From Thermoguttaceae bacterium (GTDB lineage: Bacteria; Planctomycetota; Planctomycetia; Pirellulales; Thermoguttaceae): a DNA stretch of 58,287 nt. The notes beneath the pieces were generated by a model. The model made no database searches and was not told where the DNA came from. It saw nothing but the letters and a program-made list of their open reading frames with translations. The position numbers and the translations under genes were made by a program. Shown in pieces: positions 1 to 9,997 of this stretch (its first letter is position 1; each line of letters opens with the position of its first letter). Location of the stretch: contig JAQVKF010000002.1 of assembly GCA_028694795.1 (NCBI GenBank), forward strand, positions 1 through 58,287. The letters are read 5' to 3'.

Positions 1-691
1 GTAGTGTTAAGATGAGCAGGTCCCATCGAAATGACGCAGGTTGCGGTACGGGGAGTTCCTGACGTTTGACCTCCAAATGGCCTGTTTGGGATTGCCCCGT
101 TGGCAGTGGTAATGGTGAGTTGGAAAGCGTGTCTGAGGCGTTATCCATAATCATTTCCCAAAAGGCGAAGGTCCAAAAGAATATAAAGACGTATGTCCCT
201 TACGTTCGACATCTACGATATATGGGTTTAACTTAAAATACGACGAGTACACAACCCGAAGCATTGTTGCGGTGCAAAACCATGAACGTACACCCAAATA
301 TCGTGCGAATAAGCATATCAGGATTCAAGTTATTATGCTTTATCGGTTTCGATTTTTCAACCATTGGGGCATGAAGTTCCCGCTCAATTGGTGCCGAAAT
401 GTAGGTAGCAATTGATATGAGAATAGATTCGATGATGCCCCAGAGTGATCGACTCTACTTGCTGGGGAGATACGGTGACAGCCATATCGCAAATGGCGAT
501 GCAGAGGATACTACGAGTCAGTTATGGTGTAGATTGCGTTTCAGAATAGATTCGACCCCACACAAGGCAAGCGAATATTTTCGTCCCATGCCTCGTTTAT
601 GATATCGAATCATGGTGAAATCTGGAGCCGAGTCGTGCCAACCGAACGGGGCCGTACGATCGTCAGCTCCGTAGGGAGCTGTGACCGGTAG

Positions 692-2593
692 TTATGCTTC
701 ATCCGGAGCATGAGCCTCATGAGGCGGTTCCTGTTGGAGGTGTTCGAGGCCAATCCGTACAACCATCAGATCCGCTGGTGTAATCCCGGGAATACGCAGT
801 GCCTGTGCAAAATTCCACGGATGTACACGATTCAATTTTTCACACGCTTCCGATCGTAAATGTCGAATCGTACGGTAATCGGTTTCGTGTGGAAGAAGTA
901 TTTTTCCATGCTTTTCCATCGCCACCACTTCACGATTTTCTCGGTCAATATATCCGGCGTATTTGGCGTCAATCAAAATCGAATCCATGACACGCGATGT
1001 CACGGTTTTTAATTCGGGACAAATTTCCATTAGCTTTTCCGCCGTCACTTCTGGACGCCTACTGATTTCCTCGAGCGAAAATCCTTCGTGTCGTTGTGTT
1101 TGCAATAGAGTTTTAGCGCATTGGATATCCGCCTCTTTTTGCTGAAATTTGGTCCATCTTGACGTTTCAACGACACCCAACTTATATCCCAATGGCGTCA
1201 ACCGCCGATCGGCGTTATCCTGCCGCAATCGCAATCGATGTTCCGCGCGACTGGTGAACATTCGATACGGCTCATCGACACCTCGAGTGATCAAATCGTC
1301 GATCATCACTCCGATATAGGCCTGGTCGCGTGTAAAAACGAGAGGCGATTTGCCAGCCAACGCGAGTGCGGCGTTCAAACCGGCGACCAATCCCAACGCC
1401 CCCGCCTCTTCATAACCGGTCGTTCCATTAAGTTGACCGGCGAGGTATAACCCTTGCACTGCCTTGGTTTCGAGCGTTGCCCAAAGCTGTTGCGGCGGCG
1501 CGTAATCGTACTCAATCGCGTAACCAAACCGCAAAAGTTCCGCTTTCTCCATACCTGGAATGGCGTGAATCATAGCTATTTGTACATCACATGGCAGACT
1601 TGTAGAAATACCATTCACGTATAATTCCTGTGTTCGACGTCCCTCCGGTTCGAGAAAAACCTGGTGTCGCGTTTTTTCACGGAATCGCACGACTTTCGTT
1701 TCGATTGAAGGACAATAACGCGGACCAGTGGACATAATTTGACCTGTGTACATCGGTGCACGGTCCAGATTGTCCATAATAATCTGATGTACATGTTCGT
1801 TTGTCCATGCGATCCAGCAGGGCACTTGCGTCGAGTCAATCCAATCATTCAGGAAAGAAAACGGTTCCGGCGGATTGTCACCGCCATGTTCTTCAAACCG
1901 CGATAAATCAACACTGCGCATGTTAATTCGCATCGGTGTTCCGGTTTTGAAACGTTCGAGTTGAATGCCCGCACGTCGCAACGAATCGCTTATTCCCTCC
2001 GCCGGTTCGTCGCCGCTACGTCCACCCGGCATCCGCACATCACCATAATGCAACACGCCATGAAGGAATGTACCTGTACATAAAACTACCTTTTTGGCAG
2101 AATAAATCGAACCACTCCGCGTACGCACTCCAACCACGCGGCGTCGCTGTGGACGAGCGGTGGTGTTCGCCGCATCCTCGACATTTGCCGCGGAGTCGAA
2201 CGTCGGCTCGACCACCACTTCGATCACCTGTTCTTCGCGGAGGGTTAGATTCGGTGTGCATTCGCATTCATTTTTGACCCAGATGGCATATTCGCGGCGA
2301 TCTGCCTGTGCACGCGGTCCGTGCATAGCCGGGCCTTTGCTTCGATTGAGCATTCGGAATTGGATTCCATTCGCGTCAATGGCACGTCCCATGACGCCGC
2401 CCAACGCGTCGATTTCACGAACGAGATGACCTTTTCCCACGCCTCCAATTGCGGGATTACATGACATGCGAGCGATCGTATCGAGATTTCCCGTGAGCAG
2501 TGTGGTCCGTGCGCCCATTCTCGCGGCAGCCGCAGCTGCTTCCACACCGGCATGTCCAGCTCCGACCACCAACACATCAGCCTCGTACCGCAT
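692..2593 (-). CDS. mnmG: tRNA uridine-5-carboxymethylaminomethyl(34) synthesis enzyme MnmG (GidA)
   Basis: MRYEADVLVVGAGHAGVEAAAAAARMGA FAD-binding start, CNPAIGGVGKGHLVREIDALGG and TSRAEHRLRLRQDNAD motifs; start trimmed from the 705-aa ORF to the ATG at 2593. Confidence 0.97.
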   Translation of the reverse strand: MRYEADVLVVGAGHAGVEAAAAAARMGARTTLLTGNLDTIARMSCNPAIGGVGKGHLVREIDALGGVMGRAIDANGIQFRMLNRSKGPAMHGPRAQADRREYAIWVKNECECTPNLTLREEQVIEVVVEPTFDSAANVEDAANTTARPQRRRVVGVRTRSGSIYSAKKVVLCTGTFLHGVLHYGDVRMPGGRSGDEPAEGISDSLRRAGIQLERFKTGTPMRINMRSVDLSRFEEHGGDNPPEPFSFLNDWIDSTQVPCWIAWTNEHVHQIIMDNLDRAPMYTGQIMSTGPRYCPSIETKVVRFREKTRHQVFLEPEGRRTQELYVNGISTSLPCDVQIAMIHAIPGMEKAELLRFGYAIEYDYAPPQQLWATLETKAVQGLYLAGQLNGTTGYEEAGALGLVAGLNAALALAGKSPLVFTRDQAYIGVMIDDLITRGVDEPYRMFTSRAEHRLRLRQDNADRRLTPLGYKLGVVETSRWTKFQQKEADIQCAKTLLQTQRHEGFSLEEISRRPEVTAEKLMEICPELKTVTSRVMDSILIDAKYAGYIDRENREVVAMEKHGKILLPHETDYRTIRHLRSEACEKLNRVHPWNFAQALRIPGITPADLMVVRIGLEHLQQEPPHEAHAPDEA

Positions 2594-2607
2594 GAATCTT
2601 CTACTCC

Positions 2608-3423
2608 TTATTTCGCAACTAGGGTATCCTGACGCAGATGAAACCGTTCGATATGCTGAGCGTGACCGGTTTCCGCATCGACTTCGATGATTGCCCCACT
2701 CAATCGGACATCTTGTTTCGCCACCTCGAACCGCATCGGACACCCGGTTCGCATGACGGGGATTACCTGTTTTATTTGACTTCCGATGATACTTTCGTAC
2801 GGTCCACACATTCCAGCGTCGGTCAAAAACGCCGTGCCATTGGGAAAAATCCGCTCATCCGCCGTTTGAACATGGGTATGAGTTCCGATCACCGCCGAAA
2901 CACGCCCATCCAAATAGCGGCCCATCACCTGTTTATCGCTGGTTGCTTCGGCGTGGTAATCGACCAGTCGCACGACCACATCCGAAGGCAATGTCGCCAA
3001 CAGTCGATCCGCGGCAGCCAAAGGACAATCGACAGGATTCATGAAAGTTCGCCCTTGGAGATTGAGCACCGCGATACGGACGCCTGAGGCCGTGCGCACG
3101 ACGGTCATTCCACGACCTGGAGCTTCCGGTGGAAAATTCGCGGGACGAATGATCCGGATTTCTTCCGTAGCCAGCTCTAGGGTGGGAAAAATTTCTGAAC
3201 GACGCAAAGCATGGTCGCCTAGCGTGACCACATCGACTCCGGCACGAAGAAGCGATTCGAAGATTTTGGGTGAAATGCCTGAGCCGGACGCCGAGTTTTC
3301 CCCATTGACCACGACAAGATCCAAACCATACTCTTGGCGCAATCGCGGCATTTGCTGCGCGAGAAAATCACGCCCAGGTTGTCCAAAAAGATCGCCCAAA
3401 AAAAGTAATCTCACCGTACTCAT
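2608..3423 (-). CDS. YmdB-family metallophosphoesterase (TIGR00282-like)
   Basis: MSTVRLLFLGDLFGQPGRDFL, VVNGENSASGSGI, GTHTHVQTADERIFPNGTAFLTDAGMCGP. Confidence 0.93.
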   Translation of the reverse strand: MSTVRLLFLGDLFGQPGRDFLAQQMPRLRQEYGLDLVVVNGENSASGSGISPKIFESLLRAGVDVVTLGDHALRRSEIFPTLELATEEIRIIRPANFPPEAPGRGMTVVRTASGVRIAVLNLQGRTFMNPVDCPLAAADRLLATLPSDVVVRLVDYHAEATSDKQVMGRYLDGRVSAVIGTHTHVQTADERIFPNGTAFLTDAGMCGPYESIIGSQIKQVIPVMRTGCPMRFEVAKQDVRLSGAIIEVDAETGHAQHIERFHLRQDTLVAK

Positions 3424-3590
3424 GAGGTATTTCCCTTACTTTCACATTTCACGAACGAAAATACGCGAACGGTATCGGTGATTCCATGCGAGCAGCAACG
3501 AATTTCACCCATCTTAACCAGCGTGATTTCGCCGGAATGTCTTACTTCGGGCCCGGATTCTCACGACGGCGTCTTGTGGCTGGCTATCCC

Positions 3591-4229
3591 TTAAAATCCG
3601 AGGCTTTTTCGGAGTCGTGCCATACGTTCGTCCGGCGTTTCATCGACACGAATCAAATCGGGTGGTATCACCCGTTGACCGTAAATCCGCCCATAACGTT
3701 GGATCAATTCGGAACTATTCAATCGTAAAATTTCGAGCATCTCGCTGGGAGCGCCCCGTTGAATCCAATGTTTGCCCAACGCCTGAGCATACGCATCGAA
3801 ATTTTTCTGATTTGCACCATGGGCATAACAACGTCCTTTGAAACGACGAATATCACCGTTAAAATAGGGACTAATATGCAGTAATTCATGGATCACCGTG
3901 GTCAGCTTCTCTTCAAACGGGCAATCCCATAAACGCGGCAAATAAATCCGATAGATGTACAAATATTCGATTCCATCTGTACCATTAAGTGGTGGTATTC
4001 TCCACCGTTTTCCACGTCGGATGGTGATCGTCGCTCCCTTCTCAAACCGTAGCGGCGTGATGGAAGCAAAAACACCATATTCCCGATTGTTACGAGTTTG
4101 TGAAAAACTAAACGCGATTCGCCGTATGTCAATATAGGAAAAATGGGGGATGCGTTTCGAAATATCGTCGCAAAGGTCACGCATAAAACGAGTGATATCC
4201 CATCCCGATTGTTGCGATTTCGCACTCAT
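3591..4229 (-). CDS. putative zinc metallopeptidase-like protein
   Basis: HELLHISPYFNGDIRRFKGRCYAHG: HExxH-like motif in a coherent 212-aa ORF. Confidence 0.7.
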   Translation of the reverse strand: MSAKSQQSGWDITRFMRDLCDDISKRIPHFSYIDIRRIAFSFSQTRNNREYGVFASITPLRFEKGATITIRRGKRWRIPPLNGTDGIEYLYIYRIYLPRLWDCPFEEKLTTVIHELLHISPYFNGDIRRFKGRCYAHGANQKNFDAYAQALGKHWIQRGAPSEMLEILRLNSSELIQRYGRIYGQRVIPPDLIRVDETPDERMARLRKSLGF

Positions 4230-4394
4230 CCGGCTATCCCCTACTCGTTTGTGTTCCTCTCATGGTGTGTTGCGATTTTCGTAGGCCTGTTTCCCATGGC
4301 TCCCGTTCATACGACAAAACGGATTCACCACGAAGATGAACCCGTTTTTCAGATCGTTGTTTCAGATCATGCGCGGTCAACTGGCGAAAAATGC

Positions 4395-5042
4395 TTACTC
4401 AGAGGCATTTTCCTTCGTTGCAGCTTCCGCGATGGCTTCTTCACTCACCATTTTGGCGGTTTCTGTCGCTTCCGGGGCTTCCACTTCAAACGCCGGCTTA
4501 GCCGACTTCGTGCTAACGCGGTCATTTTTACCGACGAATTCCAAAATCGCGCGCGTTCCACCATCACCCAAACGTGGCGTGGCTAAACGGAGAATACGGG
4601 TATAACCACCCGGACGCTCGGCAAAACGCTCGGCCAATTTCCCAAAAATAATACCGACGACTTCTTTATTGTGAAGCAGTTGCAGCACATTACGTCGCGC
4701 GGCGACCACAGGCGCGACCGCCTTACACCACTCCGCGCCCCGTTCCGACTTACGCCACGCCTTATACTCCGGCGTACCAAAATCGGCAGAAGGAAGCAAC
4801 GCATCTGCCGCCCGCATCGCGGGAAGGGCACGACGAGCCATCGTGATACAACGCTCCACCAACGGACGCACTTCTTTTGCCTTATCAATCGTCGTGATCA
4901 TGCGACCCGCGATCTTTGGATCTCCTGGCTCGTTGAACGTATCACGTTCCGTCAGGAAGAGCGAGCAGGCCAACGCACGCTGCAACGCGCGTTGATGCTT
5001 GGGATTACGACCAAATTTACGACCAGCCATACGATGTCTCAT
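4395..5042 (-). CDS. rplQ: 50S ribosomal protein L17 with internal and C-terminal extensions
   Basis: MAGRKFGRNPKHQRALQRALACSLF, GGYTRILRLATPRLGDGGTRAILEFV; position after rpoA. Confidence 0.95.
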   Translation of the reverse strand: MRHRMAGRKFGRNPKHQRALQRALACSLFLTERDTFNEPGDPKIAGRMITTIDKAKEVRPLVERCITMARRALPAMRAADALLPSADFGTPEYKAWRKSERGAEWCKAVAPVVAARRNVLQLLHNKEVVGIIFGKLAERFAERPGGYTRILRLATPRLGDGGTRAILEFVGKNDRVSTKSAKPAFEVEAPEATETAKMVSEEAIAEAATKENASE

Positions 5043-5368
5043 TTTTTACCATCCATTACTCAGGAAATTTCGGTATTTTCTCATCGCACCTATCGCGTGA
5101 AATACCGCCCGCTGAAACTTCTTATCATACACCCCAAGAAAAACGACATCCACACTTACCCGAAATCTTCACAACCCAGCTCACCTCGACTTGACAAATC
5201 GACCGTTCTCCTTGGGGAGGACGATATTTCCACCAAACGGATGTTCCAAACGCGAGTTGTTGTGCTTTCCAAAATACATCATTTTCCCGGATCGCATGCC
5301 GAAACGCGGCAATCAGCCAATGTCGGTCGTTCAGCAGCTCCAAACCGACATCGCCTTTATCAAATGAT

Positions 5369-6334
5369 TTACTTCAACGACATACCCAAACGCAAACCTT
5401 CCGCGGCCAAACGTTCACGCACTTCGTTCAAAGTGGTTTCACCAAAATTACGCACTTCCAAAAGTTGGTCTTCATTGCGAGTCACCAGATCGCGGATGGT
5501 CACAATGCCTTCGGATTCCAAGCAATTCATCGCCCGGACGGAAAGGTTCAACGTCGAAAGTGGCAACAGGTATTTCTGATCAATTCCCTGCTCATTGCTC
5601 GTGGTACGGCCTTCCGCATGGACGCTCGCCCCCAATTCTTCGTACTGGACGAACGGGTTGAGGTGCTTACGAAGAATCTTCGCCGCTTCGACCAATGCCA
5701 TATCAGGACTAATCGAACCGTTGGTTCCGATCTCCAGAATCAAACGATCGTAATTCGTCTTCTGGCCGACACGTGTTTCCTCAACATCGTATCGTACCTT
5801 GGTGACCGGGCTGAACGCGGCATCCAATGGAATGACGCCAAATTCCTGCGTTCGCTGCATCTGCTCGGCGACAGGCACGTAACCACGACCATTCTCCACA
5901 ACCATCTCAGCGTGAAAACCGGCGTTCTCCGTCGTCAACGTCGCGATGAGAAGTTCTGGATTCAGAATCTCGATCTCACTGTCTGTCGTGATATCACCAG
6001 CACGTATCTCACCCACGCCGTCTTTATCAATGCGAATGATTCGCGGCTGCTCACTGTAACTCTTCACAATGACGGCCTTCGTATTCAATACGATATCAGT
6101 CACATCTTCCAGCACGCCTGGCAGCGAGGAGAACTCGTGCGTCGCACCCTCTAATCTCAGCCGTGTGATCGCACTGCCTTCCAGACTCGAAAGGAGAATA
6201 CGTCGCAGACTGTTACCAATCGTCACACCAAAACCACGTTCAAATGGTTCCGCTACAAAACGTCCCCACGTCGGGGTTACTTTCTCACAGGTAAGCTGAC
6301 TGGGCAGTTCCAGACCACGCCATCGAATACGCAT
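5369..6334 (-). CDS. rpoA: DNA-directed RNA polymerase subunit alpha
   Basis: [34 protein letters not shown]-terminal alpha-[19 protein letters not shown]. Confidence 0.98.
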   Translation of the reverse strand: MRIRWRGLELPSQLTCEKVTPTWGRFVAEPFERGFGVTIGNSLRRILLSSLEGSAITRLRLEGATHEFSSLPGVLEDVTDIVLNTKAVIVKSYSEQPRIIRIDKDGVGEIRAGDITTDSEIEILNPELLIATLTTENAGFHAEMVVENGRGYVPVAEQMQRTQEFGVIPLDAAFSPVTKVRYDVEETRVGQKTNYDRLILEIGTNGSISPDMALVEAAKILRKHLNPFVQYEELGASVHAEGRTTSNEQGIDQKYLLPLSTLNLSVRAMNCLESEGIVTIRDLVTRNEDQLLEVRNFGETTLNEVRERLAAEGLRLGMSLK

Positions 6335-6414
6335 ACGGAAACCTCCGTAAAAAGTCGAATATCTTCAAAAAACGGCCCAAACACAATGAAAATCTTTTCA
6401 AAACCCAGTCGATA

Positions 6415-7089
6415 CTACTTCGAGCAAAGCTCAAGAATCAATTGAATCTTCAGATCTGGTACCGAACAGTCGTCCATTCCCGGTTTACGAAGCACGTGAC
6501 CTACCGGGTCCTTGCTTTCGCCCAATCCCAAAAAGTCCGGAATATATTTCTGGCTTTCCACGAGCGTCATTTTGGTCTGTTCGACGAGCTTCACATTGGC
6601 CGTTTTGACCGCAATTTCATCGCCAGGTCGAACCAAGTAACTGGGAATGCTCATTCGGCGACCGTTCACCAAGACGTGACCATGACGCACGAGCTGACGC
6701 GCCTGCGCTCGTGATGCCGCAAAACCGAGACGGCTTACCACGTTGTCCAAACGCGATTCCAAAAGCATCATCAACGCATCGCCTGTATTGATTTTCATGC
6801 GTTCCGCCATCTTGAAATACTGACGGAATTGACGCTCTAAAACGCCATAAAAATTCTTCACTTTCTGCTTTTCACGAAGGTGAAGCCCATAGTCGGTCAC
6901 CTTACCGCGTCGCGCACCATGGACACCAGGCGCTGGACGCGGATGACGCATTTTAATCTTATCATTGCGATCGCCGCCGCGTGATTCCGAAAGCGCACAC
7001 TTGTCTGAATCACAACGAAGTCCCTTCAAATACAACTTGATGCCTTCACGACGGCACATACGACACACTGCATCTGTATTGCGAGCCAT
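6415..7089 (-). CDS. rpsD: 30S ribosomal protein S4
   Basis: Zn-type N-terminus CRMCRREG..CDSDKC; LESRLDNVVSRLGFAASRAQARQLVRHGHVLVNG. Confidence 0.97.
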   Translation of the reverse strand: MARNTDAVCRMCRREGIKLYLKGLRCDSDKCALSESRGGDRNDKIKMRHPRPAPGVHGARRGKVTDYGLHLREKQKVKNFYGVLERQFRQYFKMAERMKINTGDALMMLLESRLDNVVSRLGFAASRAQARQLVRHGHVLVNGRRMSIPSYLVRPGDEIAVKTANVKLVEQTKMTLVESQKYIPDFLGLGESKDPVGHVLRKPGMDDCSVPDLKIQLILELCSK

Positions 7090-7523
7090 TTTTTCCTCTT
7101 TTTAGGCGTTTTACCCCGGTTTTGTGCGATCAGACTTTTTTCAACCAGTGACTCACCGATTCGTCCACAATTCCGCCAAACTTCGGTTATCGTCCCCGAC
7201 GTTACCCGTTACGTTCTTTCGTAACACTCACGCCGTCGTCCTACCATAGCGATCCGCCGAATTCACTTCGTACCACCACATTCGCGCTATTACGTGTCAC
7301 GAAATCCGCAAAATGACTGCGTTACGAAATTACGGCACCGCGTTCGGGACGATTCCACACTTGACGGTATCGCAGGTCAGTGATAGGTCACTTCCCACGC
7401 ATCGGTTCCCGTCCGATCGCTATCGGAACCGAATGCTCGCTTATTTGACGATCAGGTCCACGTTACCCATTGGGAAAATTCCAACATCGCAACCTATTCG
7501 GACCCGCCAAAGTCATTTTCAAT

Positions 7524-7588
7524 CTTATTCAGCAGAATAAGAGGTGGCTTCGTGACTTAAACCTGAGGTTTTACGTCCCAAGCCACCT
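7524..7588 (-). other. two adjacent hairpins in the rpsK-rpsD spacer
   Basis: cttattc-agca-gaataag (7524-7541) and aggtggctt...aagccacct (7542-7588) with apical aaacct-g-aggttt. Confidence 0.7.
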
Positions 7589-7613
7589 ACTCTACCCACC
7601 CGACACATCCAAA

Positions 7614-8003
7614 CTACACACGACGACGCTTCTTAGGACGGCAACCGTTGTGCGGCAACGGCGTTACATCCTCGATTGACTTGACGACCAAACCGGCCTG
7701 CTGCAGAGCGGTGACCGCGCTTTCACGACCACTTCCAGGTCCCTTCACACGCACTTCCACTTCACGAACGCCAAATTTGATCGCCTTCTCAGCGGCTTGC
7801 TGAGCGGCCATCTGACCCGCGAACGGCGTACTCTTACGGCTTCCCTTGAATCCGCTCGTACCCGACGTGGACCAGCAGAGCGTATCGCCCTTCGAATCTG
7901 TAATCGTGACCGTGGTGTTGTTGAACGTCGCACAAATATGGGCGACACCGGCTGAAACATTACGACGCGTCTTACGTCGTGACGATGCTGTTGATTTTGC
8001 CAC
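7614..8003 (-). CDS. rpsK: 30S ribosomal protein S11 (GTG start)
   Basis: [53 protein letters not shown] at 8001-8003 is the likely start. Confidence 0.96.
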   Translation of the reverse strand: MAKSTASSRRKTRRNVSAGVAHICATFNNTTVTITDSKGDTLCWSTSGTSGFKGSRKSTPFAGQMAAQQAAEKAIKFGVREVEVRVKGPGSGRESAVTALQQAGLVVKSIEDVTPLPHNGCRPKKRRRV

Positions 8004-8479
8004 GCTATATTTACTCCAACTGATGGTGTTTTCCCAGCAATTTGCAAAACACCCGATTGCTCGACTAGGTCGACGCAAACCTAACGATTCCCATCGCCGC
8101 GTTTGCGGGTTGCTTTCCTCACCGGATCCTCAGACACGTCCCTTCCGAAGCTGGTGTCCTACCCGATGGTGCCACAACACTCGAAGCGATCTCCTCACTT
8201 ATCACAATTCCCGACGCCTCTTGCCATACGCCGAATTGTTCTTTTGTGAACCGATTCGCTGGAATGAATCCGCGATTGGACACCAATCAAAACGACCTCT
8301 TCGTGTCATTCTGTCCTAAAATATCCAACGATCCATTCGATTTACACCCAAACGTGCATATTAAAGCGTTTATATCGATCACCAAGTGATATCGAACACG
8401 GTATCCTATGAACCACCGTAAACGCCCAATTCTTCTCAACACGTTTAAACTGTCAGACCCGCGCCTAACCCGCTCCGGA

Positions 8480-8863
8480 TTAACGCAAGTCCTTGACGCC
8501 CTTCTTACCGGCGACCGTCTTCTTCGGTCCCTTACGGGTACGAGCATTCGTCCGGGTCCGTTGACCACGTACCGGAAGACCTTTGCGGTGTCGTAAACCG
8601 CGATAGCACGCAATGTCACGCAGACGCGCGATGTTCTGATTCGTCTGACGACGAAGCTGACCTTCCACCACGTACTCGTTATCGAGAATCACCGCGATTT
8701 GAGCCACTTGATCTTCTCGAAGATCCTTCGCTCGGACTTGAGGATCAATTCCTACTTTTTGACATAACTCACGCGCGACTCGCGGACCTACTCCGTAGAG
8801 GTACGTCAGCGAGATCACCGTCGGCTTGTTAGCCGGGATATCCACACCTAATAGACGCGGCAT
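8480..8863 (-). CDS. rpsM: 30S ribosomal protein S13
   Basis: MPRLLGVDIPANKPTVISLTYLYGVGP, YRGLRHRKGLPVRGQRTRTNARTRKGPKKTV. Confidence 0.97.
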   Translation of the reverse strand: MPRLLGVDIPANKPTVISLTYLYGVGPRVARELCQKVGIDPQVRAKDLREDQVAQIAVILDNEYVVEGQLRRQTNQNIARLRDIACYRGLRHRKGLPVRGQRTRTNARTRKGPKKTVAGKKGVKDLR

Positions 8864-9004
8864 ACCAGAAACCTCCGCTCTGCTTCCGATTACATCATCC
8901 AGTCACTTCCAGACGCTGTGGACCTTCCACCGCTTCTGATCGCTGAACTGCCGCACATGATGTAACCGCTGTTACAATAAATAGTTACGCTCGAACTTGG
9001 CACA

Positions 9005-9118
9005 TCAGCCCTGACGCTGTTTGTGCTTTGGATTCGAACAAATGATGTAAACCGTCCCACGACGGCGCACCACCTTGCAGCTCTCACAGATCCGCTTGAT
9101 GCTTGCACGAACTTTCAT
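9005..9118 (-). CDS. rpmJ: 50S ribosomal protein L36
   Basis: [37 protein letters not shown], full 37 aa, trimmed from the longer ORF. Confidence 0.97.
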   Translation of the reverse strand: MKVRASIKRICESCKVVRRRGTVYIICSNPKHKQRQG

Positions 9119-9405
9119 GATCACACCTCTTCTCATCATTCCCAGTGGATTTTGGGTTTCCGATTCGTCTCGGGATCGCCACGCTGATTGGGTCGCTAGG
9201 TATCGTCTCGACAGCTCAGAAGCAGCAGACAACGTATGATAAACGGTACCAAAAATGCTGGATTTCCATTACTTTCTTGAACTCGCCACCACTTTTTACC
9301 TGCATCCTCTTTTTATCGCCAAATGGTCTTTCCATGACGCGATATTCATTCATCGCCACCCACTGCGGCGCATACAAACCTTGCGAAACCGATAAACCGG
9401 GAACT

Positions 9406-9422
9406 CCATAATATAACGGAAA
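9406..9422 (-). promoter_or_regulatory. 17-bp motif shared with the LysM promoter region (possible promoter of rpmJ operon)
   Basis: ccataatataacggaaa identical to 45763-45779; minus strand contains TTATATTATGG. Confidence 0.45.
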
Positions 9423-9446
9423 CTACCGAAACCGGAATGGGGAGGG

Positions 9447-9465
9447 GGGGATTTCGTCCCCTTTT
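9447..9465 (+). terminator. possible intrinsic terminator with no upstream + strand gene
   Basis: ggggatttcgtcccctttttc: G4A/TC4 stem followed by T5. Confidence 0.35.
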
Positions 9466-9997
9466 TCATCCGTTTGGAACTTCTAACCAAGAAACTCCTC
9501 CGCAATCATCTTGTTTGGCGAAATGGATCGTTTGACGAAAGGAACCTTCTAATCCGGTTGGGAGGGAGCGAAAAATTGCAATTTTGGTAACTTTTTTGGT
9601 AAAAGCTCTTGCAGTCCGCACTTCTAGCGAACACAATATCGTATGGTATCGTGAGGTTTTTTCGCCGTAAGCAATTCGGGGTTTCCGAAAAGGTTTCCTG
9701 GCGAAAGCCCCCTAATCCATCTCTCCTCATTGTGGTTCATACCGCAAAATGGGGAAAAGGGTAAAAAGCCCAACACGCGGCGTGATTCCCCCACGCCACA
9801 CGAATAGACGTCTCCTGAGATGGAATTGGACCGAATTTTCAAAATATCCTTTCACCCGCGGGTGGATCCATTTCTATCACGGCTTGGTCGTTTTGCCGTG
9901 TGTTGTTACCGTGTTGTCGAGCTTTCGCGTGGGGATAGAAACACGGGGAACACCGAAAGAAATTGGTTTGGCCGCATAAACCTAATGGAATCTGTCT

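Noticed and set aside
4671-5579. 302-aa + strand ORF overlapping rplQ and rpoA
   Set aside because: Antisense to confidently identified genes and their spacer; no recognisable motif.
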